This document shows, piece by piece, positions 20,133-28,761 of a DNA stretch of 64,000 nucleotides (within the stretch, counting starts at the first letter, position 1; the number at the start of each line of letters is the position of its first letter). The DNA is from Terriglobales bacterium (GTDB lineage: Bacteria > Acidobacteriota > Terriglobia > Terriglobales > Acidobacteriaceae), in the NCBI GenBank assembly GCA_035573675.1, contig DATMAB010000027.1:248001-312000 (forward strand), in the 5' to 3' direction. The notes below the pieces were generated by a model. The model was not told the DNA's origin. It did no database searches and saw only the letters and a list, made by a program, of their open reading frames with translations. Both the position numbers and the translations under genes were made by a program.

Positions 20133-22793
20133 ATGTCTGACGAGCAGAACCCCACTCTTCCGTTCGATTCCGAGCGCGGCCAGCCGCCCGCCGCCGGCGG
20201 CCCCACCGGTCCCGGCGCCGCCAATCTCCTCCCCATCAACATCGAGGAGGAAATGCGCCGCAGCTATCTCGATTATTCAATGAGTGTGATCATCGGGCGG
20301 GCGCTGCCCGATGTGTACGACGGCCTGAAGCCGGTGCATCGCCGCGTGCTCTACGCCATGTATCAGGAGGGACTGCTCCACAACAAGCGCTACTCGAAGT
20401 GCGCCGGCGTAGTGGGCGAGACGCTGAAGCGCTACCACCCGCACAATCCGGAAGCGCTCTACGACGCGCTGGTCCGCATGGCGCAGGATTTCACCATGCG
20501 CTATCCGCTGGTGGACGGCCAGGGGAACTTCGGCTCGGTCGATGGCGACCCGCCCGCGGCCATGCGATACACCGAGTGCCGCATGACCCGCATCGCCGAG
20601 GAGCTGCTCGCCGATATCGACAAAGACACCGTCGACATGGTCCCGAATTACGACAACTCGACGGTCGAACCGACGGTACTTCCCACCAAGATCCCCAACC
20701 TGCTGGTGAACGGGGCCAGCGGCATCGCCGTCGGCATGGCCACTTCAATTCCTCCCCACAATCTGACGGAGATTGTGGACGCCACCATCCTGCTGGTGAA
20801 CAAGCCGGATGCGAGCCTGGGCGAAGTGCTGAAAATCGTGCAGGGGCCGGACTTCCCCACCGCCGGGTTCATTCACGGGCGCAGCGGCATCCACGAGGCG
20901 TACAAGACCGGGCGCGGGCGGTTCATGATGCGCGCCAAGTCGGGCATCGAGCGCATCGGCAAGGAGCGCGAGGCCATCGTGGTGACCGAGATCCCCTACC
21001 AGGTCAACAAGTCGAAGCTCATCGAGCGCATCGCGGAGCTGGTGAACGACAAGGTGGTGGACGACGTAGCCGACATTCGCGACGAGAGCGACCGCGACGG
21101 CATGCGCATCGTCATCGAGCTGAAGCGCGGCGCCGAGGCGCAGATCATCCTGAACCAGCTCTACAAGCACACCCAGATGCAGGAGTCGTTCTCGATGATC
21201 TTCCTGGCCGTGGTCAACGGCCAGCCCAAAGAGATGGGGCTGGTGGAGGCCATCCAGCACTTCATCGACCACCGCGTGGACGTGGTGCGCCGGCGCACCG
21301 TGTTCCTGCTGGCGCGGGCGCGTGAGCGCGAGCACATCCTCGAGGGCTACAAGATCGCGCTCGACAACCTGGACCTGATCATCAAGCTGATCCGTGGCAG
21401 CGCCTCGCGCCCGGAAGCCAAGCAGGCGCTGCTCGAAGCCAAGCTCAAGATCACCGACAAGGAGATCCTGGAGCACACCGGGCGCGGAGGCTCGCTCACC
21501 CCGCGGCAGGCGGACGCCATCCTGGAACTGCAGCTCTACCGTTTGACCAAGCTCTCGACCGACGAGATCCTCACCGAACTCAAGGAGGTGCGCGAGCGCA
21601 TCGCCGAGTACGAGTCGATCCTCGCGTCGGAGAAGAAGCTGCGCGGCGTGATCGTGAAAGAGCTGGAAGAAGTGAAGAAGAACTACGGCGACGCGCGCCG
21701 CACCGTCATCCAGGACGAGACCACGGAGATCACCATCGAAGACCTCATCGCCGATGAGCAGGTGGCGGTGACCGTCTCGCATTCCGGGTACCTGAAGCGC
21801 ACGCCGATTTCCACCTACCGGCAGCAGAAGCGCGGCGGCACGGGACGCATCGGCATGCGCACCCGCGACGAGGACTTCGTCGAGCAGCTCATCATCGCCT
21901 CGACGCACGCATATCTGCTGGTGTTCACCAACACCGGGCGCGTCTACTGGCTGAAGGTGTACGAGATTCCCGACGTGGGGCCGGCGGGCAAGGGCAAGGC
22001 CATCGCCAGCTTGGTTTCATTGCAGCCGGGGGAGAGCGTGCGCGCCATTCTGAACGTGCGCGATCTCGAGGAAGAAGGCAAGTATGTCTTCTTCGCCACT
22101 CGCAACGGCACGGTGAAGAAGACCGAGCTGAAGGACTTCTCGAACGTGATGTCGCGGGGCATCATCGCCATCGGCATCGACAAGGGCGACGAACTGGTGG
22201 CGGCGCGCCTGACCGACGGCAACCAGATCGTCTTCCTGGCCTCGCACGAAGGCATGGCCATCCGCTTCGAGGAGAGCGACGTGCGTCCCATGGGACGGCC
22301 CGCCTACGGCGTCCGCGGCATGGATCTTGAGAAGGGCGACTACATCGTGGGCATGGCCGTGACCCCGAAAGAAGAGCCTGCACCGGCCGGGAAGAAGAAC
22401 GGGAAAGCCAAAGCTGAGGCCGGCGCCGAAGGCGAGGCGCCGGAGACTGAAGAGCACTACACCATGATCCTCTCGGTGACGGAGAACGGTTACGGCAAGC
22501 GCACCGACGTGGGCGAGTACCGGCTGCAGTCGCGCGGCGGCAAGGGCGTGATCAACGTCAAGACCACGGCGCGCAACGGCAAGGTTTCCGCCATCATGCT
22601 GGTGAGCGAGACCTCGGAATGCATGGTCATCAGCCAGTTCGGCAAGATCATCCGGGTGCAGACCAAGGAGATCCGCGAGGCCGGCCGCTCGACGCAGGGC
22701 GTCCGCCTGCTGCAACTGGAACCCGGCGACAAGGTGGCCGCGGCGGTAGTCATCCCGCCGGAGGAACGGAACGGGAACGGATCAGTTCAGTGA
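20133..22793 (+). CDS. gyrA: DNA gyrase subunit A
   Basis: This 886-residue protein is the DNA-cleaving subunit of gyrase. It has the breakage-reunion domain ([40 protein letters not shown]), catalytic Tyr146 in [11 protein letters not shown], and the [11 protein letters not shown] loop. The C-terminal beta-pinwheel carries the gyrase box, seen as [11 protein letters not shown]. The quinolone region reads [17 protein letters not shown], where E. coli has GDS before A-V-Y-D (see findings). An Ala/Glu/Lys-rich insert lies at about residues 745-775. No Shine-Dalgarno precedes the ATG; an 'agaactgagaact' repeat does. It overlaps the next, convergent gene by seven bases. Confidence 0.97.
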   Translation: MSDEQNPTLPFDSERGQPPAAGGPTGPGAANLLPINIEEEMRRSYLDYSMSVIIGRALPDVYDGLKPVHRRVLYAMYQEGLLHNKRYSKCAGVVGETLKRYHPHNPEALYDALVRMAQDFTMRYPLVDGQGNFGSVDGDPPAAMRYTECRMTRIAEELLADIDKDTVDMVPNYDNSTVEPTVLPTKIPNLLVNGASGIAVGMATSIPPHNLTEIVDATILLVNKPDASLGEVLKIVQGPDFPTAGFIHGRSGIHEAYKTGRGRFMMRAKSGIERIGKEREAIVVTEIPYQVNKSKLIERIAELVNDKVVDDVADIRDESDRDGMRIVIELKRGAEAQIILNQLYKHTQMQESFSMIFLAVVNGQPKEMGLVEAIQHFIDHRVDVVRRRTVFLLARAREREHILEGYKIALDNLDLIIKLIRGSASRPEAKQALLEAKLKITDKEILEHTGRGGSLTPRQADAILELQLYRLTKLSTDEILTELKEVRERIAEYESILASEKKLRGVIVKELEEVKKNYGDARRTVIQDETTEITIEDLIADEQVAVTVSHSGYLKRTPISTYRQQKRGGTGRIGMRTRDEDFVEQLIIASTHAYLLVFTNTGRVYWLKVYEIPDVGPAGKGKAIASLVSLQPGESVRAILNVRDLEEEGKYVFFATRNGTVKKTELKDFSNVMSRGIIAIGIDKGDELVAARLTDGNQIVFLASHEGMAIRFEESDVRPMGRPAYGVRGMDLEKGDYIVGMAVTPKEEPAPAGKKNGKAKAEAGAEGEAPETEEHYTMILSVTENGYGKRTDVGEYRLQSRGGKGVINVKTTARNGKVSAIMLVSETSECMVISQFGKIIRVQTKEIREAGRSTQGVRLLQLEPGDKVAAAVVIPPEERNGNGSVQ

Positions 22794-23788
22794 GGGAGGC
22801 TTGGTGAGGGTGGTGCTTCAGGTTTGCCACCTGGGATTGCCTCGATTCGCGTACGCAGCTCATCTATTTGGTTCTGCGTTCGGATTGCCTGAGTAACGAG
22901 GACTCCGACCACCAGGAGAGCAATAGCAACTTGGACTGCAAGACGCCAGCGCCCGGGTGATCCAGACCTCACCCAGGCCGCCAGCGAAAGCCCGAGAGCA
23001 ATCGTGCAAATCCAGAATACACTCGGATCCCACCACGCAAACCCTGGCTTACCGGCGAGGAGCGTTACTGCAGCGAAAAGAAGGGCAATCACCCCGAATG
23101 TTATGGAGATGAATGTGTCGATTCGGCTCTGCATCATATTGATGCGGTCGATGAACACGGAAACAGATTGTTCTGCCAACGCACTCTTCAGGCGGTCGGG
23201 GCGATAGTCCTCGATGAGGATGCGGTCGGGCAGGTCGCCGGGCTTCCTTAAGTATCGCTGAGACTTCTCCGGGTGGAACTCCGTGGTCTTGGCAAAGTCG
23301 ATTACCGCTATAGGATCTCCGTGGTGGAGTACAACCTCCCTATCTGACAGGTTGTAGATTGGACAGAACAGGTGGCCAACCCATCCTGCGTCGACTTGAG
23401 GCCCTCCAAGCCATAGCAATCCGTCATACGCCTTGGAAACTTGGATGTTCCAGCGCCCTATGAGGAACGTGGGGAGGTTGATGACCTCTCTTGTCTTGAT
23501 GATAGCCACTCCGAAGGGTCTAATTCTGATTTCAGACTCACCCGCTTGGGAGATTCGATGAATTTGCCCGTTTATGGCAAATTCATCTCCTATCGTTAGC
23601 TTGTAGCACGCTGGCTTAAGCAGCTTCTCGCGGTCAAAGGGAGTGATGAGGTCGAACTCTTTGACGTAGTGCTCGATGGCGTCGTTGAGGAGGACTCCGG
23701 TTCCTGGGAATGTGTCTTGGTCGGGTCGCTTGGCGACAAGCGCTCTTAGCTGAGCCTCGAGTTTTTCGCGGCGGTCAGAAACCGGCAT
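22787..23788 (-). CDS. Membrane-anchored dCTP-deaminase/dUTPase-fold protein
   Basis: This 333-residue protein has an N-terminal dCTP deaminase/dUTPase-like beta fold (residues about 28-200): [22 protein letters not shown] and [34 protein letters not shown] align with GRSSLARLGL and IDPGWSG-x-LEFYN of Dcd. The deaminase Glu in LEFYN is Pro143 here, and the Arg-Ser-Ser motif is lost, so deamination is unlikely. Three membrane helices follow (about 226-246, 253-272, 283-300) and then a short coiled coil. It is the last gene of a four-gene leftward operon, eight bases after the synthetase. A sensor or effector role is inferred. Confidence 0.75.
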   Translation of the reverse strand: MPVSDRREKLEAQLRALVAKRPDQDTFPGTGVLLNDAIEHYVKEFDLITPFDREKLLKPACYKLTIGDEFAINGQIHRISQAGESEIRIRPFGVAIIKTREVINLPTFLIGRWNIQVSKAYDGLLWLGGPQVDAGWVGHLFCPIYNLSDREVVLHHGDPIAVIDFAKTTEFHPEKSQRYLRKPGDLPDRILIEDYRPDRLKSALAEQSVSVFIDRINMMQSRIDTFISITFGVIALLFAAVTLLAGKPGFAWWDPSVFWICTIALGLSLAAWVRSGSPGRWRLAVQVAIALLVVGVLVTQAIRTQNQIDELRTRIEAIPGGKPEAPPSPSLPH

Positions 23789-23796
23789 TTGGCCTT

Positions 23797-24891
23797 CTAC
23801 CCTGCAATCGCTGACATCCGGCCTAGGGCCGTAGATCTTGCAGACTCTGACTGGTCTAACACATCATCCAATCTTGGACCCTTACCTACGTATGAAATGG
23901 GAACATGAAAACTGTGCTGGAGATGAGTGAGAAAATTCTTTGCCTTTTGCGACAATGACCCCGCTTCGACAACCTCTCGGTTCGCAAAGTCCAGGTAGTC
24001 AAGGCAATTAACCGCGAGTCTGGTCGGCTGATTCGCGCGAATAGCAGAGGCAGCTGAATCCCATTCGAACCTCCCAATTCTGCGGAGTTTCTGAGTCACT
24101 GTTGTGAACTCGTTTATGGGATGCGGATAGCCACTTTCTCTTCGGACCGTTTCCCAATCAAGCTCGTCTACGAGCTTACCCGCTTGATTACCCGCAACGC
24201 GTATGGGAAAGGTCCGGAAAACCACAACAATCTCCGTGACGCGCAGTGGACTTAGGCCCACTTCGCTCAGAAATCCTGCAGCAGTAGTGTCACGTGACGT
24301 GGTCTTGGGATAGTGAGGCGAGTGGTAGAGCGATAACCCGAAGCCCTGTGTGCCTTCTACAAGCACCTTTCGGCCGCGATCTAGGGCCTCGTTGGCCTCT
24401 CCGGACACGTCGGTCAGCAGTCCCTTGAGCCACGGGTGCTGCTCAGCCGCATCGCGCGCCAGGCGAACATCGGCGCCGCGCAAAGCTCTCCTTGCAACGG
24501 CAGAGCCGACCCCGCAGAGAGTCGAGCTGAGACGCTCGCGAAGCTTGAGGCGGGCTTCGTTCTCCCTGTCGGATTCCTCGATGACCATGGCGTTGCGGTC
24601 GATACCGACGCGGTTTGCACCAAGGTCGAAGGCCTTCAGCTCGCTCCTTAGAACCTGCAAGTCAATCAACGCGCCGGCGGGAATGAGCAGGCGTGTCTCG
24701 CGGCGTATGTAGCCAGTAGGCAACTGACGCAGAACCTTTGTGGTTCCATCCGGAGCGACGAAAGAATGGCCGGAGTTGGGGCCACCGCAGCGGATGCAGA
24801 TGTCGATCTCTTCCTGGAGGGTGATGAAAGCCGAGATTTTGCCTTTGCCTTCGGAGCCGTACTGCCCGCCAACCACAACCCAGAGACTCAC
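23797..24891 (-). CDS. Short adenylosuccinate-synthetase family protein, PurZ-like (Ser at the catalytic Asp)
   Basis: This 364-residue enzyme belongs to the PurA/PurZ GTPase-like synthetases, and is shorter than bacterial PurA (about 430) but close to archaeal PurA and phage PurZ. The P-loop reads VVVGGQYGSEGKGK: Ser13 replaces the Asp of G-D-E-G-K-G-K that activates IMP. The partner His42 is kept in GGPNSGHS. VEGTQG (178-183), TTSRDTT (197-203) and FPIRVAG (228-234) are the other ligand loops. Phage PurZ, which joins aspartate to dGMP, also has Ser here as I recall. It starts with GTG overlapping the kinase stop by four bases (GTGA). The substrate is inferred, not shown. Confidence 0.8.
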   Translation of the reverse strand: MSLWVVVGGQYGSEGKGKISAFITLQEEIDICIRCGGPNSGHSFVAPDGTTKVLRQLPTGYIRRETRLLIPAGALIDLQVLRSELKAFDLGANRVGIDRNAMVIEESDRENEARLKLRERLSSTLCGVGSAVARRALRGADVRLARDAAEQHPWLKGLLTDVSGEANEALDRGRKVLVEGTQGFGLSLYHSPHYPKTTSRDTTAAGFLSEVGLSPLRVTEIVVVFRTFPIRVAGNQAGKLVDELDWETVRRESGYPHPINEFTTVTQKLRRIGRFEWDSAASAIRANQPTRLAVNCLDYLDFANREVVEAGSLSQKAKNFLTHLQHSFHVPISYVGKGPRLDDVLDQSESARSTALGRMSAIAG

Positions 24892-25445
24892 GCGAGCCCT
24901 CCTGAATGAATCTGCTGCAAGACGCCTTCTATGGTCGAGTACAGTTCGTCGAGTGGGCCCTGGTTCTGCAGCACAAAATCTGCGCTGGGCCTGAGCAATG
25001 GAATCTGCTGCTCCACCGGGTGAGAATCCGCCGCCTGGAAGTCAGCGAAGGTGGCGAAACCCCTCCTCGCCTGCAAGCGGCGCCATCGGGTCTCCGGCGG
25101 ACTGTCTATATACAGCAGATGGTAGTGCTCTGCAAAGCCGTCCCGCAGAGTGGTGTGGTCGAGGGAATGACGGAGGCCATCGACTGCGTAGCTACCCTCC
25201 TGCCCGATCTTCTGGACCAGACGGGCGTTAAGCTCGGCTTGCTTGCCTCCGGCCATTACTTCCCAACCGATCCCCTGCAGCTGGTTCTTGGCAGTGGGGT
25301 CCGCCGCCAGCCACTCGGCGAGAACCTGGCTATACCGCAAATAGTGGAACCCGTGGGCCGACTCCAGATACTTGCCTACCGAGGTCTTTCCTGCACCTAT
25401 GGGGCCCGTAATACCCAGGACAAGTCGCTCGGGCTGGCGGGACAT
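24888..25445 (-). CDS. P-loop kinase of the dNMP kinase / dephospho-CoA kinase type
   Basis: This 185-residue protein has a Walker A motif GPIGAGKTS at the start, a small helical lid, and YIDSPPETRWRRLQARRG as an Asp/Arg-containing lid segment like that of deoxynucleoside monophosphate kinases. It is encoded between the exonuclease (17-base gap) and the PurA/PurZ-like synthetase (4-base overlap), so it probably acts on a nucleotide made or consumed by that enzyme. Dephospho-CoA kinase is a fold alternative but would not fit the context. Confidence 0.7.
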   Translation of the reverse strand: MSRQPERLVLGITGPIGAGKTSVGKYLESAHGFHYLRYSQVLAEWLAADPTAKNQLQGIGWEVMAGGKQAELNARLVQKIGQEGSYAVDGLRHSLDHTTLRDGFAEHYHLLYIDSPPETRWRRLQARRGFATFADFQAADSHPVEQQIPLLRPSADFVLQNQGPLDELYSTIEGVLQQIHSGGLA

Positions 25446-25462
25446 GAGTGACGCATTGTAAT

Positions 25463-27025
25463 TCAGTGCGCCGCTTCGTGTCCGAGGGCGTCGAGCCCGG
25501 TGGACTTGAGAATCTCCGAGAGCTTGGGGTAGTTGATTTTGGGTGACCGGGGCACAATCAAGTAGTCCTCCGCCGGCGTTCCCAGAGCAATGAAGTCATC
25601 CGCCAGATAGAACAGCCCTACCAGCGCGGAGGTGATGGCGTCGACCTCGTCGTGACTGATCTTCTCCGTCAGGAACGACCCTTCAATACCCGCGCGGTGC
25701 AGACCCCATTTCAGCTCTTCCAGACTGGCGCCCTTCCTGGGGATGCCCAGCAGGTCCTGAGCGGCGCCTGGGTAGCTTTCAATCACGGTCAGGCCGGCCT
25801 CGCGCAATCTCTGCGCCAGACGCATCCCACGCGTCGTAAGGCCCTTCATCGTGGGCAGGAGACACCAGAAAACTGAGATGCCCATGCGCTTGAGGGCCAG
25901 CTCGCATTTCCGGTAAATCGGCGAGTCTCCGAGTTTATCCGGATCGACCACGCCTTCTGGGAAGGAGAGGGGCGAGTCGATAGAGACAAGGTCCGGCTTG
26001 GATTCGACGGTTGCCTTGACCAACTCATCATCCGTATGGAGCGGCCGGGTTGACACTGCTGCGCCTACCATAAGGGCCCATCCAGTTGCTCGCTTCGCGC
26101 TCCCCGTGAGGTCAATTCCGACAATCCGAGGACTAGCGGTGGCCGTTTTTCGCAGCAGTCCAGACACGAGGTTTGATTCAGCAGGCGGGGGGACAATCGC
26201 GCGAGTGGCGGTTGACTTGCGCGCACGGGGAAGCTCGGCCACGCCAGTGAAAACGGGCGCAATGGAGTGGTTAAGGAAAGTGGCAGTGTGCCGGGAGAGC
26301 TTGTCGTAAGCAATCTCGACGATTGCCTTCAAGTGCACGACGTCTTCGGTGTTGTACTGGATGAGCCGCTCCAGCGCAGACTGGTCGCCCCGCTGGTATC
26401 GGGCCCAGAGGACTGTGGCGTCGAAGCCGGACAGTTCCTCGACTTCTGCTGCGCGACGGATCCTTAGACGTTTTTCTACTTCCTTCAAGCCCCCTGTGTA
26501 CCCAAGCCGGCGCATGACCCAACGCAGGTCGATGTGGACGGGCGGAATCGCCATGTCTGGGAAGGCGAGCCTGAGGAAGCGAAGATCGAAACCGGAGCCG
26601 TTGAATGTGACCACCACAGAGTGCTTCTGAAGCTCTTTGGGAAGGTCGTCGAGGTTCTGGCCTTCCACGAACACTTTGTACTTGCGGCCATCGTATAGGC
26701 CCACAAGGGTGACACTGTCGAAAACCGTCGACATCCCCGTAGTTTCAATATCGAGATAGACACACTCGTCTGCGAACTCAGGAAACACCCGCCACGCCTC
26801 GCCTAGAGCTGTGAGGCGCTCGAAGAAACCGGCGTCCTTGCGACGAACAGCCTCCCAGGACTGAGGGATGTATTGGTCGAGCTTCTCCTGCAGGCGGGCG
26901 CCGACGAAACCAAAGCGCTTCTCGAAGCGGTCAGCGTCCTCCCAGGAGCGGATGCCGTGGCTCCAGAGGTCGCGCTCAGTGTGCTTGCCGATGCCCGGGA
27001 TGTGGATGAACGTCTGCCGGAGCAT
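25463..27025 (-). CDS. DEDD-type exonuclease (YprB-like) fused to a DUF429 RNase H-fold domain
   Basis: This 520-residue protein begins with a helix-hairpin-helix-like segment (FIHIPGIGKHTERDLWSHGI). A YprB-type RNase H-like exonuclease domain spans about residues 80-245, with acidic residues D92 and E94 (DIETTG), D147 (GFDLRF), D166 and D228, plus Y224 in YNTED (the DEDDy pattern). After a linker, residues about 300-500 match DUF429: VGIDLTGSAKRATGW, VSIDSPLSFPEGV, VIESYPGAAQDLLG and SHDEVDAITSA. It is the first gene of the leftward operon, with AAGGTGA before the ATG. It is probably a DNA- or RNA-degrading component. Confidence 0.75.
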   Translation of the reverse strand: MLRQTFIHIPGIGKHTERDLWSHGIRSWEDADRFEKRFGFVGARLQEKLDQYIPQSWEAVRRKDAGFFERLTALGEAWRVFPEFADECVYLDIETTGMSTVFDSVTLVGLYDGRKYKVFVEGQNLDDLPKELQKHSVVVTFNGSGFDLRFLRLAFPDMAIPPVHIDLRWVMRRLGYTGGLKEVEKRLRIRRAAEVEELSGFDATVLWARYQRGDQSALERLIQYNTEDVVHLKAIVEIAYDKLSRHTATFLNHSIAPVFTGVAELPRARKSTATRAIVPPPAESNLVSGLLRKTATASPRIVGIDLTGSAKRATGWALMVGAAVSTRPLHTDDELVKATVESKPDLVSIDSPLSFPEGVVDPDKLGDSPIYRKCELALKRMGISVFWCLLPTMKGLTTRGMRLAQRLREAGLTVIESYPGAAQDLLGIPRKGASLEELKWGLHRAGIEGSFLTEKISHDEVDAITSALVGLFYLADDFIALGTPAEDYLIVPRSPKINYPKLSEILKSTGLDALGHEAAH

Positions 27026-27055
27026 AGGTCACCTTTGGGGTTCTATCAGGGTAGA

Positions 27056-27088
27056 TTCTACTTGAATAGAAATTCTATTTAAATAGAA
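27056..27088. promoter_or_regulatory. Palindromic operator array and overlapping divergent promoters
   Basis: Four half-sites alternate: TTCTA (27056-27060), AATAGAA (27065-27071), TTCTATT (27073-27079) and AATAGAA (27082-27088). TTCTATTTAAATAGAA at 27073-27088 is a perfect 16-bp palindrome, and AATAGAA-A-TTCTATT is another with a one-base centre. TTGAAT (27062-27067) and TAGAAT (27084-27089), 16 bases apart, could drive the regulator. TAGAAT on the other strand could drive the operon. The site is AT-rich in a GC-rich genome and lies between divergent genes. Confidence 0.7.
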
Positions 27089-27127
27089 TTTATCCCTTGT
27101 TTTTCCACAGTGAAGCGGAGGTCTCCT

Positions 27128-27523
27128 GTGAAACGTGGAAGAATCCTGTCGCCCGGGGAAAGGCTCTTGAGGCAGCGAGTGTCAAGAGAGTTTCGAGAGA
27201 TAAAGACAGCCAAAGGCGCGAAGGCAGCGGCAGACGAGCTTGGCGTTTGCCTGGCCTCGTTCTACAAGTATGTGAGGGGTGACGATCTGCCTCGGTTCGA
27301 CGTTCTTAGGCGAGCTCATGAAATGTGGAACATCAACTTCGATCACATCGACTTCGAGGAGATTTTTCGGAAGTACAGAGGGGCGCAAGGCATTCGGGAG
27401 GAGAAGCAGTACGTTCTTCCGTTCATCGAAAACGTCCGCCAACAGGACGTCACGATTCTGCATGTAGCAGCCAGGCGGCCGAATGCGCTCGAACTCCGAG
27501 TAAGAATCAGATTTGCAAGCTAG
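27128..27523 (+). CDS. HTH (XRE-like) regulator of the divergent nucleotide operon
   Basis: This 131-residue protein has a helix-turn-helix at about residues 20-60 (FREIKTAKGAKAAADELGVCLASFYKYVRGDDLPRFDVLRRAHEMW), which resembles Cro/CI-type repressors. The rest (ENVRQQDVTILHVAARRPNALELRVRIRF) may sense a ligand or form dimers. The GTG at 27128 is chosen because GGAGG lies six bases upstream; a GTG at 27110 is the longer option. It is divergent from the four-gene operon, with a palindromic operator between them, so autoregulation and operon control are likely. Its stop overlaps the next, convergent gene. Confidence 0.7.
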   Translation: MKRGRILSPGERLLRQRVSREFREIKTAKGAKAAADELGVCLASFYKYVRGDDLPRFDVLRRAHEMWNINFDHIDFEEIFRKYRGAQGIREEKQYVLPFIENVRQQDVTILHVAARRPNALELRVRIRFAS

Positions 27524-28035
27524 GTCGACCCGTCGGGCGATGTCGCTGCCGGCGGCAGCCACGACTTCTTGTAGCGTTCCGGATGGGCAATCCCCTTGCC
27601 CTGAGATTCACGCTTCGCCCCCAACAGATGCCAGGCTTCCCGGTAGCGTTCGGTGCGGCTGGAACTCTTGGGCACGTGGGGGAAGAGCTTGACTTCGTTG
27701 GTGGGAAGGGTGTGGGCGGGGATGATGTACCAGGCGTCGTAGGGGACAACCCAGGCGGCGAGGAAGTCGATGTCGTCAGGGGTGAACGACCGCGTATCGC
27801 CCTGGAGGCGGCAGCCGATGCGGAAACAGCGTGAGTTGGGAACGTTGGTGGAGCGGACCTGGACGCGCACCAGTCGCTTGCGGCGGCGGTTTGGGCCGCG
27901 GTCCACGATGGCGTCGTAGGCGCAACTATCGCCGAAGGGCTGGGAGACGGCCAGGCCACGGGAGAGCGCCTGGAAGAGGAAGGCGCATTCGGCGCGCTCG
28001 CCGACGAGTTTGGGGTTGCGGGAGGGACGGGACAT
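27520..28035 (-). CDS. PD-(D/E)XK nuclease-like protein, copy 1
   Basis: This 171-residue protein resembles the PDDEXK_5 type (intron-endonuclease-like). E13/E16 lie in KLVGERAE, D41 in AYDAIVD, and Q59-V-R61 in RVQVRST; the usual K of the (D/E)XK or QXK motif is Arg here. Residues 9-45 are identical to the gene at 34709. The C-terminus (WHLLGAKRESQGKGIAHPERYKKSW) is shared with a broken copy at 34471-34690. The stop codon overlaps that of the regulator. Whether it still cuts DNA is uncertain because of the Lys-to-Arg change. Confidence 0.6.
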   Translation of the reverse strand: MSRPSRNPKLVGERAECAFLFQALSRGLAVSQPFGDSCAYDAIVDRGPNRRRKRLVRVQVRSTNVPNSRCFRIGCRLQGDTRSFTPDDIDFLAAWVVPYDAWYIIPAHTLPTNEVKLFPHVPKSSSRTERYREAWHLLGAKRESQGKGIAHPERYKKSWLPPAATSPDGST

Positions 28036-28514
28036 GGGGAGGTCGCTTTCTGCTTGAAAACCAGTGGTCAGTGCCTGGTGGTCAATGCCTGGTTCGAGCT
28101 AGGAGTGCCGAGGTGCGAGGCGGCGTGCTACGGGGAGTTGCGGATCGGATTGGATTCTGAAGGCTATTTCATCAGGGATAAGAATAGCATATGTGGAGGC
28201 GAATGTAAAGCGAAAAAGCAGCCCGCAGCCAGCGGCGCTCAGGCAGCAGGAAAGGCAAGATCCACCACGGAGACACAGAGGCACCCTTCGGCTGCGCTCA
28301 GGGCAGGTTCGAGAATAATTCGTGCCTTTGTTTCTCGCCGCGGATGAACGCGGAAGGACGCGGATCCGAGAAGCAGCCGACAGCTAGCGGGGGGGGGCAG
28401 GCGGCAGGAAAGGCAAAATCCACCACGGAGACACCCTTCGGCTGCGCTCAGGGCAGGCTCCGAGAATCCGTGCCTTTTGTTTTCACCGCGGATGCACGTG
28501 ACACACTACGAAAA
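28036..28514. repeat. Duplicated leader of the PD-(D/E)XK gene plus dispersed repeats
   Basis: Bases 28036-28260 (from 'tcgctttctgcttgaaaaccag' through 'gaatgtaaagcgaaaaagcag') recur almost unchanged at about 35148-35335 next to the second copy of the gene. Beyond, 'caccacggagacacagaggcac' and 'cggatgaacgcggaaggacgcggat' repeats occur. The element 'cccttcggctgcgctcagggcagg' appears twice (about 28286-28309 and 28434-28457), each time inside the loop of a 'cacgg..gtgcc' hairpin. No gene is seen. Confidence 0.7.
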
Positions 28515-28673
28515 TTACCGTGCCTTGACGCCTTCGCACTTGTTCATGGCGGCCAAGTAGTACGTACCATCAGTGCAGACGGTGCCTTTGACCTGGTGTT
28601 TCACGGTCATCAGAGGCAGGACTGGCTCCAGCGCAAAACTCATAAGTAGAAGAATCCACCACACAAGGGACAT
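28515..28673 (-). CDS. Small putative exported or membrane peptide
   Basis: This 52-residue reading frame starts MSLVWWILLLMSFALEPVLPLM, a strong hydrophobic segment, followed by TVKHQVKGTVCTDGTYYLAAMNKCEGVKAR with two cysteines. A purine-rich AGGAGG lies directly before the start, closer than usual. I do not recognise it. It lies downstream of the secreted protein gene at 28762 on the same strand and may be co-transcribed. Confidence 0.4.
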   Translation of the reverse strand: MSLVWWILLLMSFALEPVLPLMTVKHQVKGTVCTDGTYYLAAMNKCEGVKAR

Positions 28674-28761
28674 GCCTCCTTTTCTGTCGCGCCGTTTGTT
28701 CGAGCCGCGGAGCAAGATCCGGCAAGGTCGCGACGAGGTTCTCGATTGCGTTCGCCTGCTC

